Positions 44,022 through 52,248 of a DNA stretch of 64,000 nt are shown in pieces. The notes beneath the pieces are model-generated. The model was not told the origin of the DNA. It saw only the letters and a program-made list of their open reading frames with translations, and did not search any database. The stretch's first letter is position 1. The number at the start of each line of letters is the position of its first letter. The translations under genes were made by a program, and so were the position numbers. This stretch comes from Ignavibacteriota bacterium (GTDB taxonomy: Bacteria; Bacteroidota; Ignavibacteria; UBA10030), in NCBI GenBank assembly GCA_003170475.1, contig PMZI01000052.1, positions 1 through 64,000 on the forward strand, read 5' to 3'.

Positions 44022-45902
44022 ATGAGAATTCCCCCTGAGAAAATCGAGGAAATCCGCTCTGCCAATGACATCGTCGATGTCATTTCACAGCACGTGCGGT
44101 TGAAAAAGAGGGGGAAAAACTTCGTCGGCCTCTGTCCCTTCCATCAGGAAAAAACACCCTCATTCACCGTGAGTTCGGAGAAGCAGATGTACCACTGCTT
44201 CGGCTGCTCGAAGGGGGGGAATATCATCACGTTTGTCATGGAGTTTGAAAAGGTCTCCTTCACGGAAGCCGTGCGTTCTCTCGCAGAGAAGGCGGGGATT
44301 GTCATTTCCTTTACGGAAGTCGACCAGGAGCGCCAGAACGAGACTGAGGCTCTCTACAACGCGTGCCGTTTTGCCGGACTTCATTTTCACACCAACCTGA
44401 CGAAGACCGATGAGGGACGATCCGCGCTGGAGTATTTTCATCAGCGGGGATTCAGTGATGAGACGATCAGGGTGTTCGGTCTCGGCTATTCTCTCAATTC
44501 CTGGGATGGGTTTGTCCTTCGTGCGAGAGAAGAGGGACTGGACCGCGCCGACCTTTTGAAGGCGGGCTTGATCCGCGTCCGCGAAGACGGGACGGACTAC
44601 GACTATTTCCGCGGCAGAGCGATGTTTCCGATCTTCTCCACCACCGGCCGTGTCGTGGGATTCGGGGCAAGGAAGCTGCGCGACGACGACCCCTTGGGAA
44701 AGTACATCAATTCTCCTGAGACTCCGATCTACAACAAGAGCCGCGTCCTGTTTGGTTTGTTCCATTCAAAGGACGCCGTTCGGGCGCAAGACAATGCGCT
44801 CATGGTCGAGGGGTATGCCGATCTGATCTCGCTCTATCAGGCGGGAATCCAGAATGTCGTTGCGTCCAGCGGCACAGCTCTGACGGAAGAACAAGTACAG
44901 CTGATTTCCCGCTACGGGAAAAAACTCACCCTTGTCTATGATGCCGACTCAGCGGGGTCGAATGCCACGCTGCGTGGAATGGATATTGCCTTTGCTCAGG
45001 ACCTCGATGTCTCCATCGTCGAACTTCCCGAGGGAGAAGATCCCGACTCGTTCATCCGAAAGTCCGGCGGCAAGGAGTTTCAGAAGCTCCTCGACCGAGG
45101 GATGTCGTTCATAGATTTCAAAGCGCGACAGTTCCTTCGTACGGGCTCATTTGCCACACCGGAAGGAAAAGCCCAGGCCGTCCGTTCGATCGTGCAGTCG
45201 ATCGCGAAAATGAAAGACGAGTTGAAGCGCAACTTCTACATTAAGGAAGTCGCAACGAAATATGATATCTATGAGTCTGTCCTGTATCGCGAGCTGGAGA
45301 AATGGACGGGGGAACGCAATCGGACCGGATCATTCGGTGCGCCGCGAAGCGACGGGCCACAACGCCCCGATTCGAATCAGAACAACGTATCTTCATCCGT
45401 GGCGGAAAAGAAGCGGACTCCGGTGGCAGAAAGAGATCTGCTGAAGCTGGTCCTGGAGCATCCCAAAGAAATGCTTGAGTTCATCTTTTCTCACATCGCT
45501 ATCACCGATATCACGGATCCACAAATTCGGAAGATTGTCGAATTTCTGCTCTCCCGTTTCGACGAGAGGGGCCCCGGTGAAGTGACAGAGATTGTTGGAG
45601 AGATAACAGATCCGGCTCTGAAAAGCATCGTGACCGACAGTGTGATGAGCAGGTACGAGTTGAGCAAACAATGGGAAAGCAGTGAAGGCGAAATTGAGGT
45701 GGCGGATCCCTGGATGGTCGCGCGTGATGCCATCGTTGACATGAAGAAGAGAGGGTTGGAGTTCCAGATCGAGGAGAACAGGCGAGCGTTGAAGGATGTG
45801 TCTGAGCGCGGAATCGATGTCCAACCGTTTGTCCTCCGGCATCAGGAACTCTCGAAGCAGCTCGATGACCTCAAGTCCGGAGCTTTGTTCAAATCAACGT
45901 GA
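44022..45902 (+). CDS. dnaG: DNA primase
   Basis: A 626-residue primase that makes RNA primers for DNA replication. The N-terminal CHC2 zinc finger uses C38, H41, C59 and C62 (CPFHQEKTPSF...YHCFGCSKGG). The catalytic core has GLGYSLNSWDGF, RGRAMFPIF and GFGARKL. The Toprim acidic residues lie in LMVEGYADLIS and LVYDADSAG. A C-terminal helicase-binding domain follows a Ser/Gly/Asn-rich linker at about residues 435-465. It lies after the groESL terminator with its own putative promoter. No rpoD follows it, unlike the E. coli arrangement; a ferredoxin gene does. Confidence 0.96.
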   Translation: MRIPPEKIEEIRSANDIVDVISQHVRLKKRGKNFVGLCPFHQEKTPSFTVSSEKQMYHCFGCSKGGNIITFVMEFEKVSFTEAVRSLAEKAGIVISFTEVDQERQNETEALYNACRFAGLHFHTNLTKTDEGRSALEYFHQRGFSDETIRVFGLGYSLNSWDGFVLRAREEGLDRADLLKAGLIRVREDGTDYDYFRGRAMFPIFSTTGRVVGFGARKLRDDDPLGKYINSPETPIYNKSRVLFGLFHSKDAVRAQDNALMVEGYADLISLYQAGIQNVVASSGTALTEEQVQLISRYGKKLTLVYDADSAGSNATLRGMDIAFAQDLDVSIVELPEGEDPDSFIRKSGGKEFQKLLDRGMSFIDFKARQFLRTGSFATPEGKAQAVRSIVQSIAKMKDELKRNFYIKEVATKYDIYESVLYRELEKWTGERNRTGSFGAPRSDGPQRPDSNQNNVSSSVAEKKRTPVAERDLLKLVLEHPKEMLEFIFSHIAITDITDPQIRKIVEFLLSRFDERGPGEVTEIVGEITDPALKSIVTDSVMSRYELSKQWESSEGEIEVADPWMVARDAIVDMKKRGLEFQIEENRRALKDVSERGIDVQPFVLRHQELSKQLDDLKSGALFKST

Positions 45903-45912
45903 AGAGGTCCCA

Positions 45913-46167
45913 GTGGCACGAAACACACCCTTGATGATTCACATCGTTCCCGGCAAGTGCGATTTTTGCGGCTGCTGTGTCGGCGTTTGCCCGGAAGACG
46001 CTATCGAGCTCATGGAAGCCGAAATACGGATCATCGACGCCCGATGCACAAATTGCCGAAAGTGCGTTTGGGCCTGTCCGTGGGAAGTCATTGAATTCCA
46101 TCGTGAAGGAATTGATCAACTGCCCAAAGTCGTGTCTCTCCCTCAGGAACGAACACCGTCATTCTAG
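45913..46167 (+). CDS. Two-cluster 4Fe-4S ferredoxin-like protein
   Basis: A small iron-sulfur protein of 84 residues from GTG 45913, which follows AGAGG by six bases. A much earlier in-frame ATG at 45796 lies inside dnaG and is rejected. Two clusters are encoded by CDFCGCCVGVCPED and CTNCRKCVWACPWE, each C-x2-C-x2-C-x3-C-P. It should carry low-potential electrons in the cytoplasm. The next gene, 38 bases on, is a geranylgeranyl-reductase-family flavoprotein. In some archaea such reductases take electrons from a ferredoxin encoded alongside, so a functional pair is plausible here. Confidence 0.88.
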   Translation: MARNTPLMIHIVPGKCDFCGCCVGVCPEDAIELMEAEIRIIDARCTNCRKCVWACPWEVIEFHREGIDQLPKVVSLPQERTPSF

Positions 46168-46205
46168 ACGATTGCCGGACAATCGGGTTAGCGAAGAGAA
46201 GGTCA

Positions 46206-47381
46206 ATGTTTGCAATGAAAGAACGTTACGACGTCATCGTGGTTGGAGCCGGGCCTGCTGGATCGACCGCTGCTCGATTTGCGGCTGCGGGAGGGGCGTC
46301 CGTCCTTGTCCTGGAAAAAGACCGCGATGTCGGTTATCCGGTGAGGTGTGGTGAGGCGGTGAGCCATGAGGGGGTAGCTCAATTCATTGAACCCGACCCC
46401 CGCTGGATTGCAGCGACCGTATCCAAGTTTAGGATCATCTCCCCGGGTGGCAACTCAATAGTTCCGCGTCTCGACGGCACTGCTTATGTACTTGAACGTC
46501 GGATCTTTGACTATGAACTCGCGAAACTGGCTGTTCGGGAGGGGGCGGAGATTGTCACGAAAGCGTACGTGTATGACCTGCTGAGAGACGGAGATACTGT
46601 CGTCGGTGTTCGTGCTGTGGTAAAGGATCAGAAAGTCGAGATACGATCTGGTATCGTTGTCGGGGCAGATGGAGTCGAGAGCCGCGTTGGCAAATGGGGT
46701 GGAATTGACACGACGACCAGCATTCACGACATGGAGAGTTGCGCTCAGCTTACCTTGAGCGGCATCGAGGTTGAGCAGGGGATTTTGGAATTCTATTTTG
46801 GCGAAAACGTCGCGCCGGGCGGATATGTGTGGGTGTTTCCGAAAGGGAAAGACTCTGCGAACGTCGGGATTGGGATCAGCGTGGACGAGGCGAAGGACAA
46901 GTCGGCTGTCAAGTATCTGGAAGAGTTTGTCCAGAAGAAGTACCCCAAAGCCGGAATTCTCACGAGGATCGCCGGCGGCGTTCCGTGCGCAAAAACGTGC
47001 GATGAAATCGTAAAGAACAACATTGTCCTTGTCGGCGATGCAGCGCACCAGGTGAATCCCACGAGCGGCGGAGGGATCATCAGCGGAATGATCGGGGGGA
47101 TGATCGCGGGACAGGTTATCGCCGAAGCGGTCGCAAAGAACGACATCACTCAGCTGAAAGAGTACACAGATCGTTGGCACAAGCGTCTCGGATGGCGGCA
47201 TGATGTATTCTATAGAATCAAAGAAGCGATCTCAGCGCTTTCCGACGAAACTCTGAACAAGATCTGCGAAGATGGACTGAGATTGCCTGAAGAAAAACGA
47301 ACAGTTGGCGGAATCTTCAAGACGGCGCTTTGGAATCAGCCCTCGCTCCTCCTGGATGTTGCGAGAGTGTTTTTCTCCTGA
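46206..47381 (+). CDS. Geranylgeranyl-reductase-family FAD-dependent oxidoreductase
   Basis: A 391-residue flavoprotein of the geranylgeranyl reductase (GGR/ChlP-like) family. The FAD site is IVVGAGPAGSTAARFAAAGG followed by LEKDRDVGYPVRCGEAVS; the cysteine in that PVRCGE stretch is conserved in archaeal GGRs. GADGVESRVGKWGG and GDAAHQVNPTSGGGI complete the dinucleotide-binding region. GGRs saturate isoprenoid double bonds in archaeal lipids, menaquinone or phytyl chains. ATG 46206 or 46215 may be the start. Its neighbour is a two-cluster ferredoxin. The exact lipid substrate is unknown. Confidence 0.87.
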   Translation: MFAMKERYDVIVVGAGPAGSTAARFAAAGGASVLVLEKDRDVGYPVRCGEAVSHEGVAQFIEPDPRWIAATVSKFRIISPGGNSIVPRLDGTAYVLERRIFDYELAKLAVREGAEIVTKAYVYDLLRDGDTVVGVRAVVKDQKVEIRSGIVVGADGVESRVGKWGGIDTTTSIHDMESCAQLTLSGIEVEQGILEFYFGENVAPGGYVWVFPKGKDSANVGIGISVDEAKDKSAVKYLEEFVQKKYPKAGILTRIAGGVPCAKTCDEIVKNNIVLVGDAAHQVNPTSGGGIISGMIGGMIAGQVIAEAVAKNDITQLKEYTDRWHKRLGWRHDVFYRIKEAISALSDETLNKICEDGLRLPEEKRTVGGIFKTALWNQPSLLLDVARVFFS

Positions 47382-47405
47382 TGTCCCAAGAATTGATCTG
47401 GTGAA

Positions 47406-48458
47406 GTGAAAGAACACGAATTCGAGAATGTGCTCATTGTGCGGACCGACAGGATCGGCGATGTCGTCCTGACGCTTCCTATGGTTCCTGCCCTGCACGC
47501 GAAATTTCCCGGGCGTAGGATCTCGATGTTGCTTCGCTCGTACACGCAGGAACTTGTGGACGGGTTCGATGGACTGGAGAGCATCCTGTCCTATGACGAT
47601 CGGGGGACACCGAAGTCGTTCTTCGCACTCCTCTTTGAATTGCGTCAGCGCCGATTCGATGTGGTCTTTGTCGTTCATCCGACATTCCGGCTTGCGCTTC
47701 TGATGCTCTTTGCAGGTATTCCGATCCGGGTGGGAACGGGTTATCGATGGTATTCGTTCCTTTTCAAGAGGAGAGTGTTCGAACATCGAAAGAAAGCCGA
47801 GAAGCATGAGGCAGAGTACAATCTCTCTTTGCTTCAGGCTGTGGGGTGTGATATCCGGAGCATCCCGACGATCACTCTGGCGGTCTCAGAGGCTGCAAGG
47901 AATGCTGCTGCTCAAGAGACGAAACAGCTGGGGGTTCTTCCGAATGAGAAACTCGTCATTCTGCATCCGGGAAGCGGCGGTTCGGCTCGGGATTGGAGTC
48001 CACAGAATTTTGGAGATCTCGCGAAAGCGCTGAACGATGACGGCTGTTCGGTTGTGGTTACAGGGAGTTCGTCGGAGAAGTCGCTTGTTGAGGAAGTTGT
48101 GAAGAGATCACGGGGCAGCGCAGTAGCGTCTGCGGGCCGCCTGTCCTTAAAGGAGCTGGCTGCGTTCATCAGACCGGCCCGGCTTTTTGTTTCCAATTCA
48201 ACAGGGCCGCTGCATATTGCTGCTGCCATGGGCACTCCGGTCATCGCATTCTATCCGCCGATTCGGGAGTGCAGCCCACGCCGATGGGGACCGCTGACGG
48301 AGAAGAAAATGGTCTTCGCTGCGGACAATGCTCTCTGTGTACGCTGTAATGGGGGATTGTGTCAGGGGAACGATTGCATGGATCAGATAACGGTGGATCG
48401 TGTCGCGCAAGCGGCGCGTCAGATTTTGTCAGACGGGGAGATGCGAAACGAATCGTGA
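47406..48458 (+). CDS. Glycosyltransferase family 9 (ADP-heptose:LPS heptosyltransferase-like)
   Basis: A 350-residue GT-B enzyme resembling WaaC/WaaF heptosyltransferases that build the LPS inner core. The N-terminus has VLIVRTDRIGDVVLTLPMVPAL. The C-terminal nucleotide-binding half has LHPGSGGSARDWSPQNFGDLA, VVVTGSSSEKSLVEEV and SNSTGPLHIAAAMGTPVIAFYPP. The C-terminal cysteines (CVRCNGGLCQGNDC) are distinctive. The start is a GTG at 47406. Its stop overlaps the next GTG start (GTGA). Assignment to a specific sugar or LPS position is not possible from sequence alone. Confidence 0.88.
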   Translation: MKEHEFENVLIVRTDRIGDVVLTLPMVPALHAKFPGRRISMLLRSYTQELVDGFDGLESILSYDDRGTPKSFFALLFELRQRRFDVVFVVHPTFRLALLMLFAGIPIRVGTGYRWYSFLFKRRVFEHRKKAEKHEAEYNLSLLQAVGCDIRSIPTITLAVSEAARNAAAQETKQLGVLPNEKLVILHPGSGGSARDWSPQNFGDLAKALNDDGCSVVVTGSSSEKSLVEEVVKRSRGSAVASAGRLSLKELAAFIRPARLFVSNSTGPLHIAAAMGTPVIAFYPPIRECSPRRWGPLTEKKMVFAADNALCVRCNGGLCQGNDCMDQITVDRVAQAARQILSDGEMRNES

Positions 48459-49297
48459 AAAGAACCAGCCCGTTTCATATCGTCCTCATACTTCTGGCGA
48501 TGAGTGTCGTTCAGAACTCATCGGCGCAGGATACACTCGCATTTCAGACGCGTTTGAAAGAAGCCATCCTTCAGGGGAATGCTGCTCTCCGCGAACTTCC
48601 TCAAACTGCGTTCAAAGAGGGGGAGCGGCTGGTGTTCGATGTTGGCTACAGTTTCATTACTGCCGGCGAAGCGGTCATGTCTGTGCCCAAAATGGATACA
48701 CTGTTCGGCCGGCCTGCGTACCAGGTTCTGTTCACGGTCAACTCCACCAAGACGTTTTCCTGGATCTACAAAGTTGACGATCGATATGAAACGATTCTCG
48801 ATGCCAAGGGAATGTTTCCCTGGCACTTCACTCAACGAGTGCGGGAGGGTTCTTTTAACAGGGATTTTGAAGCATGGTTTGACCAGTCGAATAATATTGC
48901 GTACGCGAACAACAAACAATATCCGGTTCCACCGTACGTCCATGATGCTGTCTCGGCATTCTACTTCATCCGGACCCTGGATTATTCCAAATCACGTGTC
49001 GGTGAGAAGCTCACCCTCCAGAATTTCTTCAGAGATACGACCTATGTCTTGTCTGTGAAGTTTCTCGGCCGTCAGCGGATCGAAGTGGACGCGGGCACAT
49101 TTGATTGCATTATCGTGGAGCCCCTGATGAAAGAAGGGGGGCTCTTCAAGAGCGAAGGTCGGGTTCTCATTTGGTTGACAGACGACGAACGCAAGATCCC
49201 AGTGAAGGTGAGCACGAAAGTCGTCATCGGCTCGATTGAATCTGAACTTCGTGAATACTCCGGTATCAACGGCCCGATCAGGGCGAAGGTGCGATAG
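48455..49297 (+). CDS. DUF3108-domain periplasmic protein
   Basis: A 280-residue exported protein. GTG 48455 overlaps the preceding stop and opens a signal peptide (FHIVLILLAMSVVQNSSAQ, cleavage near residue 26). The DUF3108 domain covers the mature part: FKEGERLVFDVGYSFITAGEAVMSV, VDDRYETILDAKGMFPWHF and the closing RVLIWLTDDERKIPVKV. The fold is predicted to be a beta-rich, lipocalin- or LolA-like barrel in this family, but the function is not known. Cotranscription with a heptosyltransferase-like gene suggests a role in envelope assembly. Confidence 0.82.
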   Translation: MKRTSPFHIVLILLAMSVVQNSSAQDTLAFQTRLKEAILQGNAALRELPQTAFKEGERLVFDVGYSFITAGEAVMSVPKMDTLFGRPAYQVLFTVNSTKTFSWIYKVDDRYETILDAKGMFPWHFTQRVREGSFNRDFEAWFDQSNNIAYANNKQYPVPPYVHDAVSAFYFIRTLDYSKSRVGEKLTLQNFFRDTTYVLSVKFLGRQRIEVDAGTFDCIIVEPLMKEGGLFKSEGRVLIWLTDDERKIPVKVSTKVVIGSIESELREYSGINGPIRAKVR

Positions 49298-49303
49298 GTG
49301 CAT

Positions 49304-50263
49304 ATGTCAAAATTCAAACAGATCAGTCTTTCGGGAATCAAAACGATTTCCATCCGCAATCGAAAGAGCAAGGTCTCACCGAAGGACTTTGGACGCGTGC
49401 TTGATCCGAAAAAGGCGCGGGTCTCGGAGTTCGTCGATTCACTGCCAAGAATCCTGGCAGCCAATGAACTCAAAGAACTCGTACGGGATATCGAGCGATC
49501 CCGCCGGAAGAAGAAGCCGGTCATTCTCATGATGGGCGCGCACGTTGTCAAAGTGGGTTTGGCGCCGCTGATCATCGATATGGTCCGCCGCGGAATCATA
49601 ACCCATGTGGCGATGAACAGCGCTGCTTCGATTCACGACGTCGAAACGGCGATGTGGGGTCAAACCTCGGAAGATGTTGCCGTGAATATCCTCGACGGCC
49701 GGTTTGGGATGTCGAAGGAGACAGGAGAATTCATCAATCGAGAGCTTGTGAGGGCCAGCAGAGAAACCAGCAATGGATACGGTGAAGCTCTCGGGAAGAA
49801 GATTATCGCTTCCAAGGCCCGCTATCGGTCTGTCAGCATTCTTGCAGCCTGCTATGAACGTGACGTCCCCGTGACGGTGCATGCAGCGATTGGAACGGAT
49901 ATCATTCATCAGCAGCCGTCGATGGATGGTGGTGCAACAGGTGAGATGAGTTTTCGCGATTTCAAGATCCTTGCCAACAGCATCAAGGACCTCAAGGGTG
50001 GTGGGGTGGTCCTGAACGTCGGGTCGGCGGTCATCCTTCCGGAAGTCTTCCTGAAGGCACTGACCGTGGCGCGAAATCTTGGGCACAAGGTGCAAGGTTT
50101 CTCAACTGCCAACTTCGACATGATTCGCCAATACCGGCCACAGGTCAACGTCGTCGAGCGGCCGACGCAGCGTCATGGAAGAGGATATACATTTACCGGA
50201 CATCATGAAATCATGATTCCTTTGCTCTCGGCCATGATCAAATTGCGGATCTCCAGAGGATAA
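49304..50263 (+). CDS. Conserved protein with a deoxyhypusine-synthase-like pattern, function unknown
   Basis: A 319-residue cytoplasmic protein. I do not recognise a characterised function. Segments run parallel to deoxyhypusine synthase: GAHVVKVGLAPLIIDMVRRG near residue 80, SILAACYERDVPVTVHAAIG in the middle, then LKGGGVVLNVGS and VQGFSTANFDM, matching the order of the NAD-binding loops in that fold. The synthase lysine that normally follows GGGVP is absent, and bacteria generally lack eIF5A. A different NAD-dependent or sugar-related reaction is likelier. ATG 49304 is preferred over GTG 49298. It lies between the DUF3108 gene and a CPBP protease gene. Confidence 0.5.
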   Translation: MSKFKQISLSGIKTISIRNRKSKVSPKDFGRVLDPKKARVSEFVDSLPRILAANELKELVRDIERSRRKKKPVILMMGAHVVKVGLAPLIIDMVRRGIITHVAMNSAASIHDVETAMWGQTSEDVAVNILDGRFGMSKETGEFINRELVRASRETSNGYGEALGKKIIASKARYRSVSILAACYERDVPVTVHAAIGTDIIHQQPSMDGGATGEMSFRDFKILANSIKDLKGGGVVLNVGSAVILPEVFLKALTVARNLGHKVQGFSTANFDMIRQYRPQVNVVERPTQRHGRGYTFTGHHEIMIPLLSAMIKLRISRG

Positions 50264-50269
50264 TTTCCA

Positions 50270-51208
50270 GTGAACGACGCTCCCGAGAAGGCAACGCCAG
50301 CTGCTCAGTCCCCCTCGATTCCTCTTTCGTTCGTTGAACGGTACCGTATCTCTCCGATCGTTTTTGCGTGCGTGAGCCTCGTTGTTGTCTTCTTCCTGTA
50401 TCAGATTGTCGGCGGGTTCCTGACCCTCTTGTTCGTAGGGACGAAAGTGACAGCTGATACTGTCACCATGCATCGGATCTTCACGATGGGGGGGCAGATT
50501 CTCTTTCTGCTCGTCCCGGCGATCTTCCTCGCGCGATTGCTCGACACAAGAATCTCAACCGTGTTTCCTTGGCGGAAGCCCCATGTTGGTGAGACGCTCT
50601 TCGCTGTGCTCAGCCTCCTCTTCCTTCAGGAAGCGATGCAAATCTATTTGTTTTTCCAGGATCGTATCCCCTTACCTCGAGGAATCGAGAAATATGTCGC
50701 ACCGGCGAGGCAAATGCTCGAGGAAATGTTCCGGATTCTTGTCTCAGCGAAGGATATCCCGGAGCTTCTCTTCGTGGTGCTGGTGGTAGCCATCACTCCT
50801 GCCATCGTCGAGGAACTGTTGTTTCGAGGACTGATACAAAGCGCTTTCGAACGCAGGGTCGTTCCTGTCCGGGCAGCAATTTGGACCGGCATTATCTTTG
50901 GTATCTTTCACTTCAATCCATTTCAGATTGTACCATTGATCATTCTCGGCTGCTTCTTTGGAATTCTGAGAATGCGGTCAAGGAGCATGATCATCGCAAT
51001 GACGGTGCATTTTCTCAACAATGCCCTGGCGGTTGTCGTCACCTACTTTCAGATGGACGACAAGATGGTGATCGGGGCGACGAAGGGGCCGGACATCAAC
51101 ACGACATCCATGCTGGCGCAAATGGCTCTCTTTGTGATGCTGTTCGTGGTTTCGTTTTCGTCGTATCTTCGCTTGACCGCCGAGGTTCAAACGGACGATG
51201 TTCATTGA
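50270..51208 (+). CDS. CPBP-family intramembrane glutamic endopeptidase
   Basis: A 312-residue polytopic membrane protein with the CPBP (CAAX protease and bacteriocin-processing) motifs. The catalytic EExxxR is E181-E-L-L-F-R186, followed by FGIFHFNPFQ with the second-motif His, and MTVHFLNNALA with His and Asn. About eight membrane segments are visible. Bacterial members have roles ranging from protein maturation to bacteriocin self-immunity; this one has no obvious partner. GTG 50270 lies nine bases after AGAGGA. It lies between the deoxyhypusine-synthase-like gene and cdsA. Confidence 0.88.
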   Translation: MNDAPEKATPAAQSPSIPLSFVERYRISPIVFACVSLVVVFFLYQIVGGFLTLLFVGTKVTADTVTMHRIFTMGGQILFLLVPAIFLARLLDTRISTVFPWRKPHVGETLFAVLSLLFLQEAMQIYLFFQDRIPLPRGIEKYVAPARQMLEEMFRILVSAKDIPELLFVVLVVAITPAIVEELLFRGLIQSAFERRVVPVRAAIWTGIIFGIFHFNPFQIVPLIILGCFFGILRMRSRSMIIAMTVHFLNNALAVVVTYFQMDDKMVIGATKGPDINTTSMLAQMALFVMLFVVSFSSYLRLTAEVQTDDVH

Positions 51209-51294
51209 ACATGCAAGCGGAGCGAGAATCCCGAAGCACGCTCCGGCTGGCGGCGAAGAGAACGCACGCAGAATAATTTCCTAACGGAGTTATC

Positions 51295-52248
51295 GTGGAC
51301 TCATCAAAGTTCAGCTCATTGCCAAAACGCGTCGCGGTGGCGATACCTGCCATTGCAGTGATTGTCTGGTTGTCAATGCTGGGAGGATATTGGTTCTTCT
51401 TCTTGATTGCATTGTTCTCCAGTGTCGCACTCTACGAATTCTACGGTCTTGCCGAGCACAAGGGAGCCTTTCCGTTGAAGGCCTTCGGCCTGATCGCAGG
51501 ATTCGTTGTGAATGGGTCGTTCATTTATGAACGCTCGCAGGTGGAGCTGTTTGGCTGGTTTGAGTCACGCGGTATCAGGCTTTCTATGTTTTCTCAACTT
51601 CAATTCTTGCTGGTGGTACTCCTTGTGTTCCTGTTGGCCGTGTTACTCATCGAGCTCTTCCGGCAAAAAGGATCTGCAATCCTCAATGCTTCAACGACTG
51701 TGGCCGGCGTTTGCATCATTTCTCTCTTCTTCGGGACGTTGATCTATGTGCGCGAGCTGTTTCCGTTCGGATTCCCGGTGCATAAGTTCTTTCCGACGAG
51801 CTACGCAGGCGATGCAGAGTTGGCGTTGATTTCACGATGGGGCGGCTACACGATAGTGTCGATTTTTGCATCGATCTGGATGTGTGACACTTTTGCGTAT
51901 TTCGGCGGGTCGACGTTTGGACGTCACAAATTGTTCGAGCGCGTCAGCCCTAACAAATCATGGGAGGGTGCGGTGTTCGGTTTCGCTGCAGCTCTTCTGA
52001 CCATGATGGTTGCTCGCGCAACGGTCCTCGACTATCTGCGAGTTCAGGATGCTCTTGTCATCGGAGCGATCGTCGGAATATTCGGCCAGCTCGGAGACCT
52101 GGTGGAGTCGCGGTTCAAAAGAGATGCAGGTGTAAAAGATTCCTCCGCAATCATTCCGGGTCATGGTGGGGTGTACGATCGGTTCGACAGTCTGGTGTTT
52201 GTTGCCCCCCTTGTGTACCTTTACATCGATTTTGTGGTGTTATCGTGA
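51295..52248 (+). CDS. cdsA: Phosphatidate cytidylyltransferase
   Basis: A 317-residue inner-membrane enzyme making CDP-diacylglycerol from phosphatidate and CTP, the branch point of phospholipid synthesis. The family signature near the C-terminus is present in full: SPNKSWEGAVFG, GQLGDLVESRFKRDAGVKDSS, IPGHGGVYDRFDSLVF. About eight membrane segments are seen. GTG 51295 follows CGGAGTT. The stop overlaps the rimO start as GTGA. It differs from the archaeal CarS type, so ordinary ester phospholipids are expected whatever the other isoprenoid genes do. Confidence 0.95.
   Translation: MDSSKFSSLPKRVAVAIPAIAVIVWLSMLGGYWFFFLIALFSSVALYEFYGLAEHKGAFPLKAFGLIAGFVVNGSFIYERSQVELFGWFESRGIRLSMFSQLQFLLVVLLVFLLAVLLIELFRQKGSAILNASTTVAGVCIISLFFGTLIYVRELFPFGFPVHKFFPTSYAGDAELALISRWGGYTIVSIFASIWMCDTFAYFGGSTFGRHKLFERVSPNKSWEGAVFGFAAALLTMMVARATVLDYLRVQDALVIGAIVGIFGQLGDLVESRFKRDAGVKDSSAIIPGHGGVYDRFDSLVFVAPLVYLYIDFVVLS

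Noticed and set aside
51960-52244. N-terminal extension of RimO by 95 residues through the end of cdsA.
   Set aside because: The extension is an out-of-frame reading of cdsA rich in Cys, Arg and Ser. GTG 52245 overlapping the cdsA stop gives the normal RimO start.
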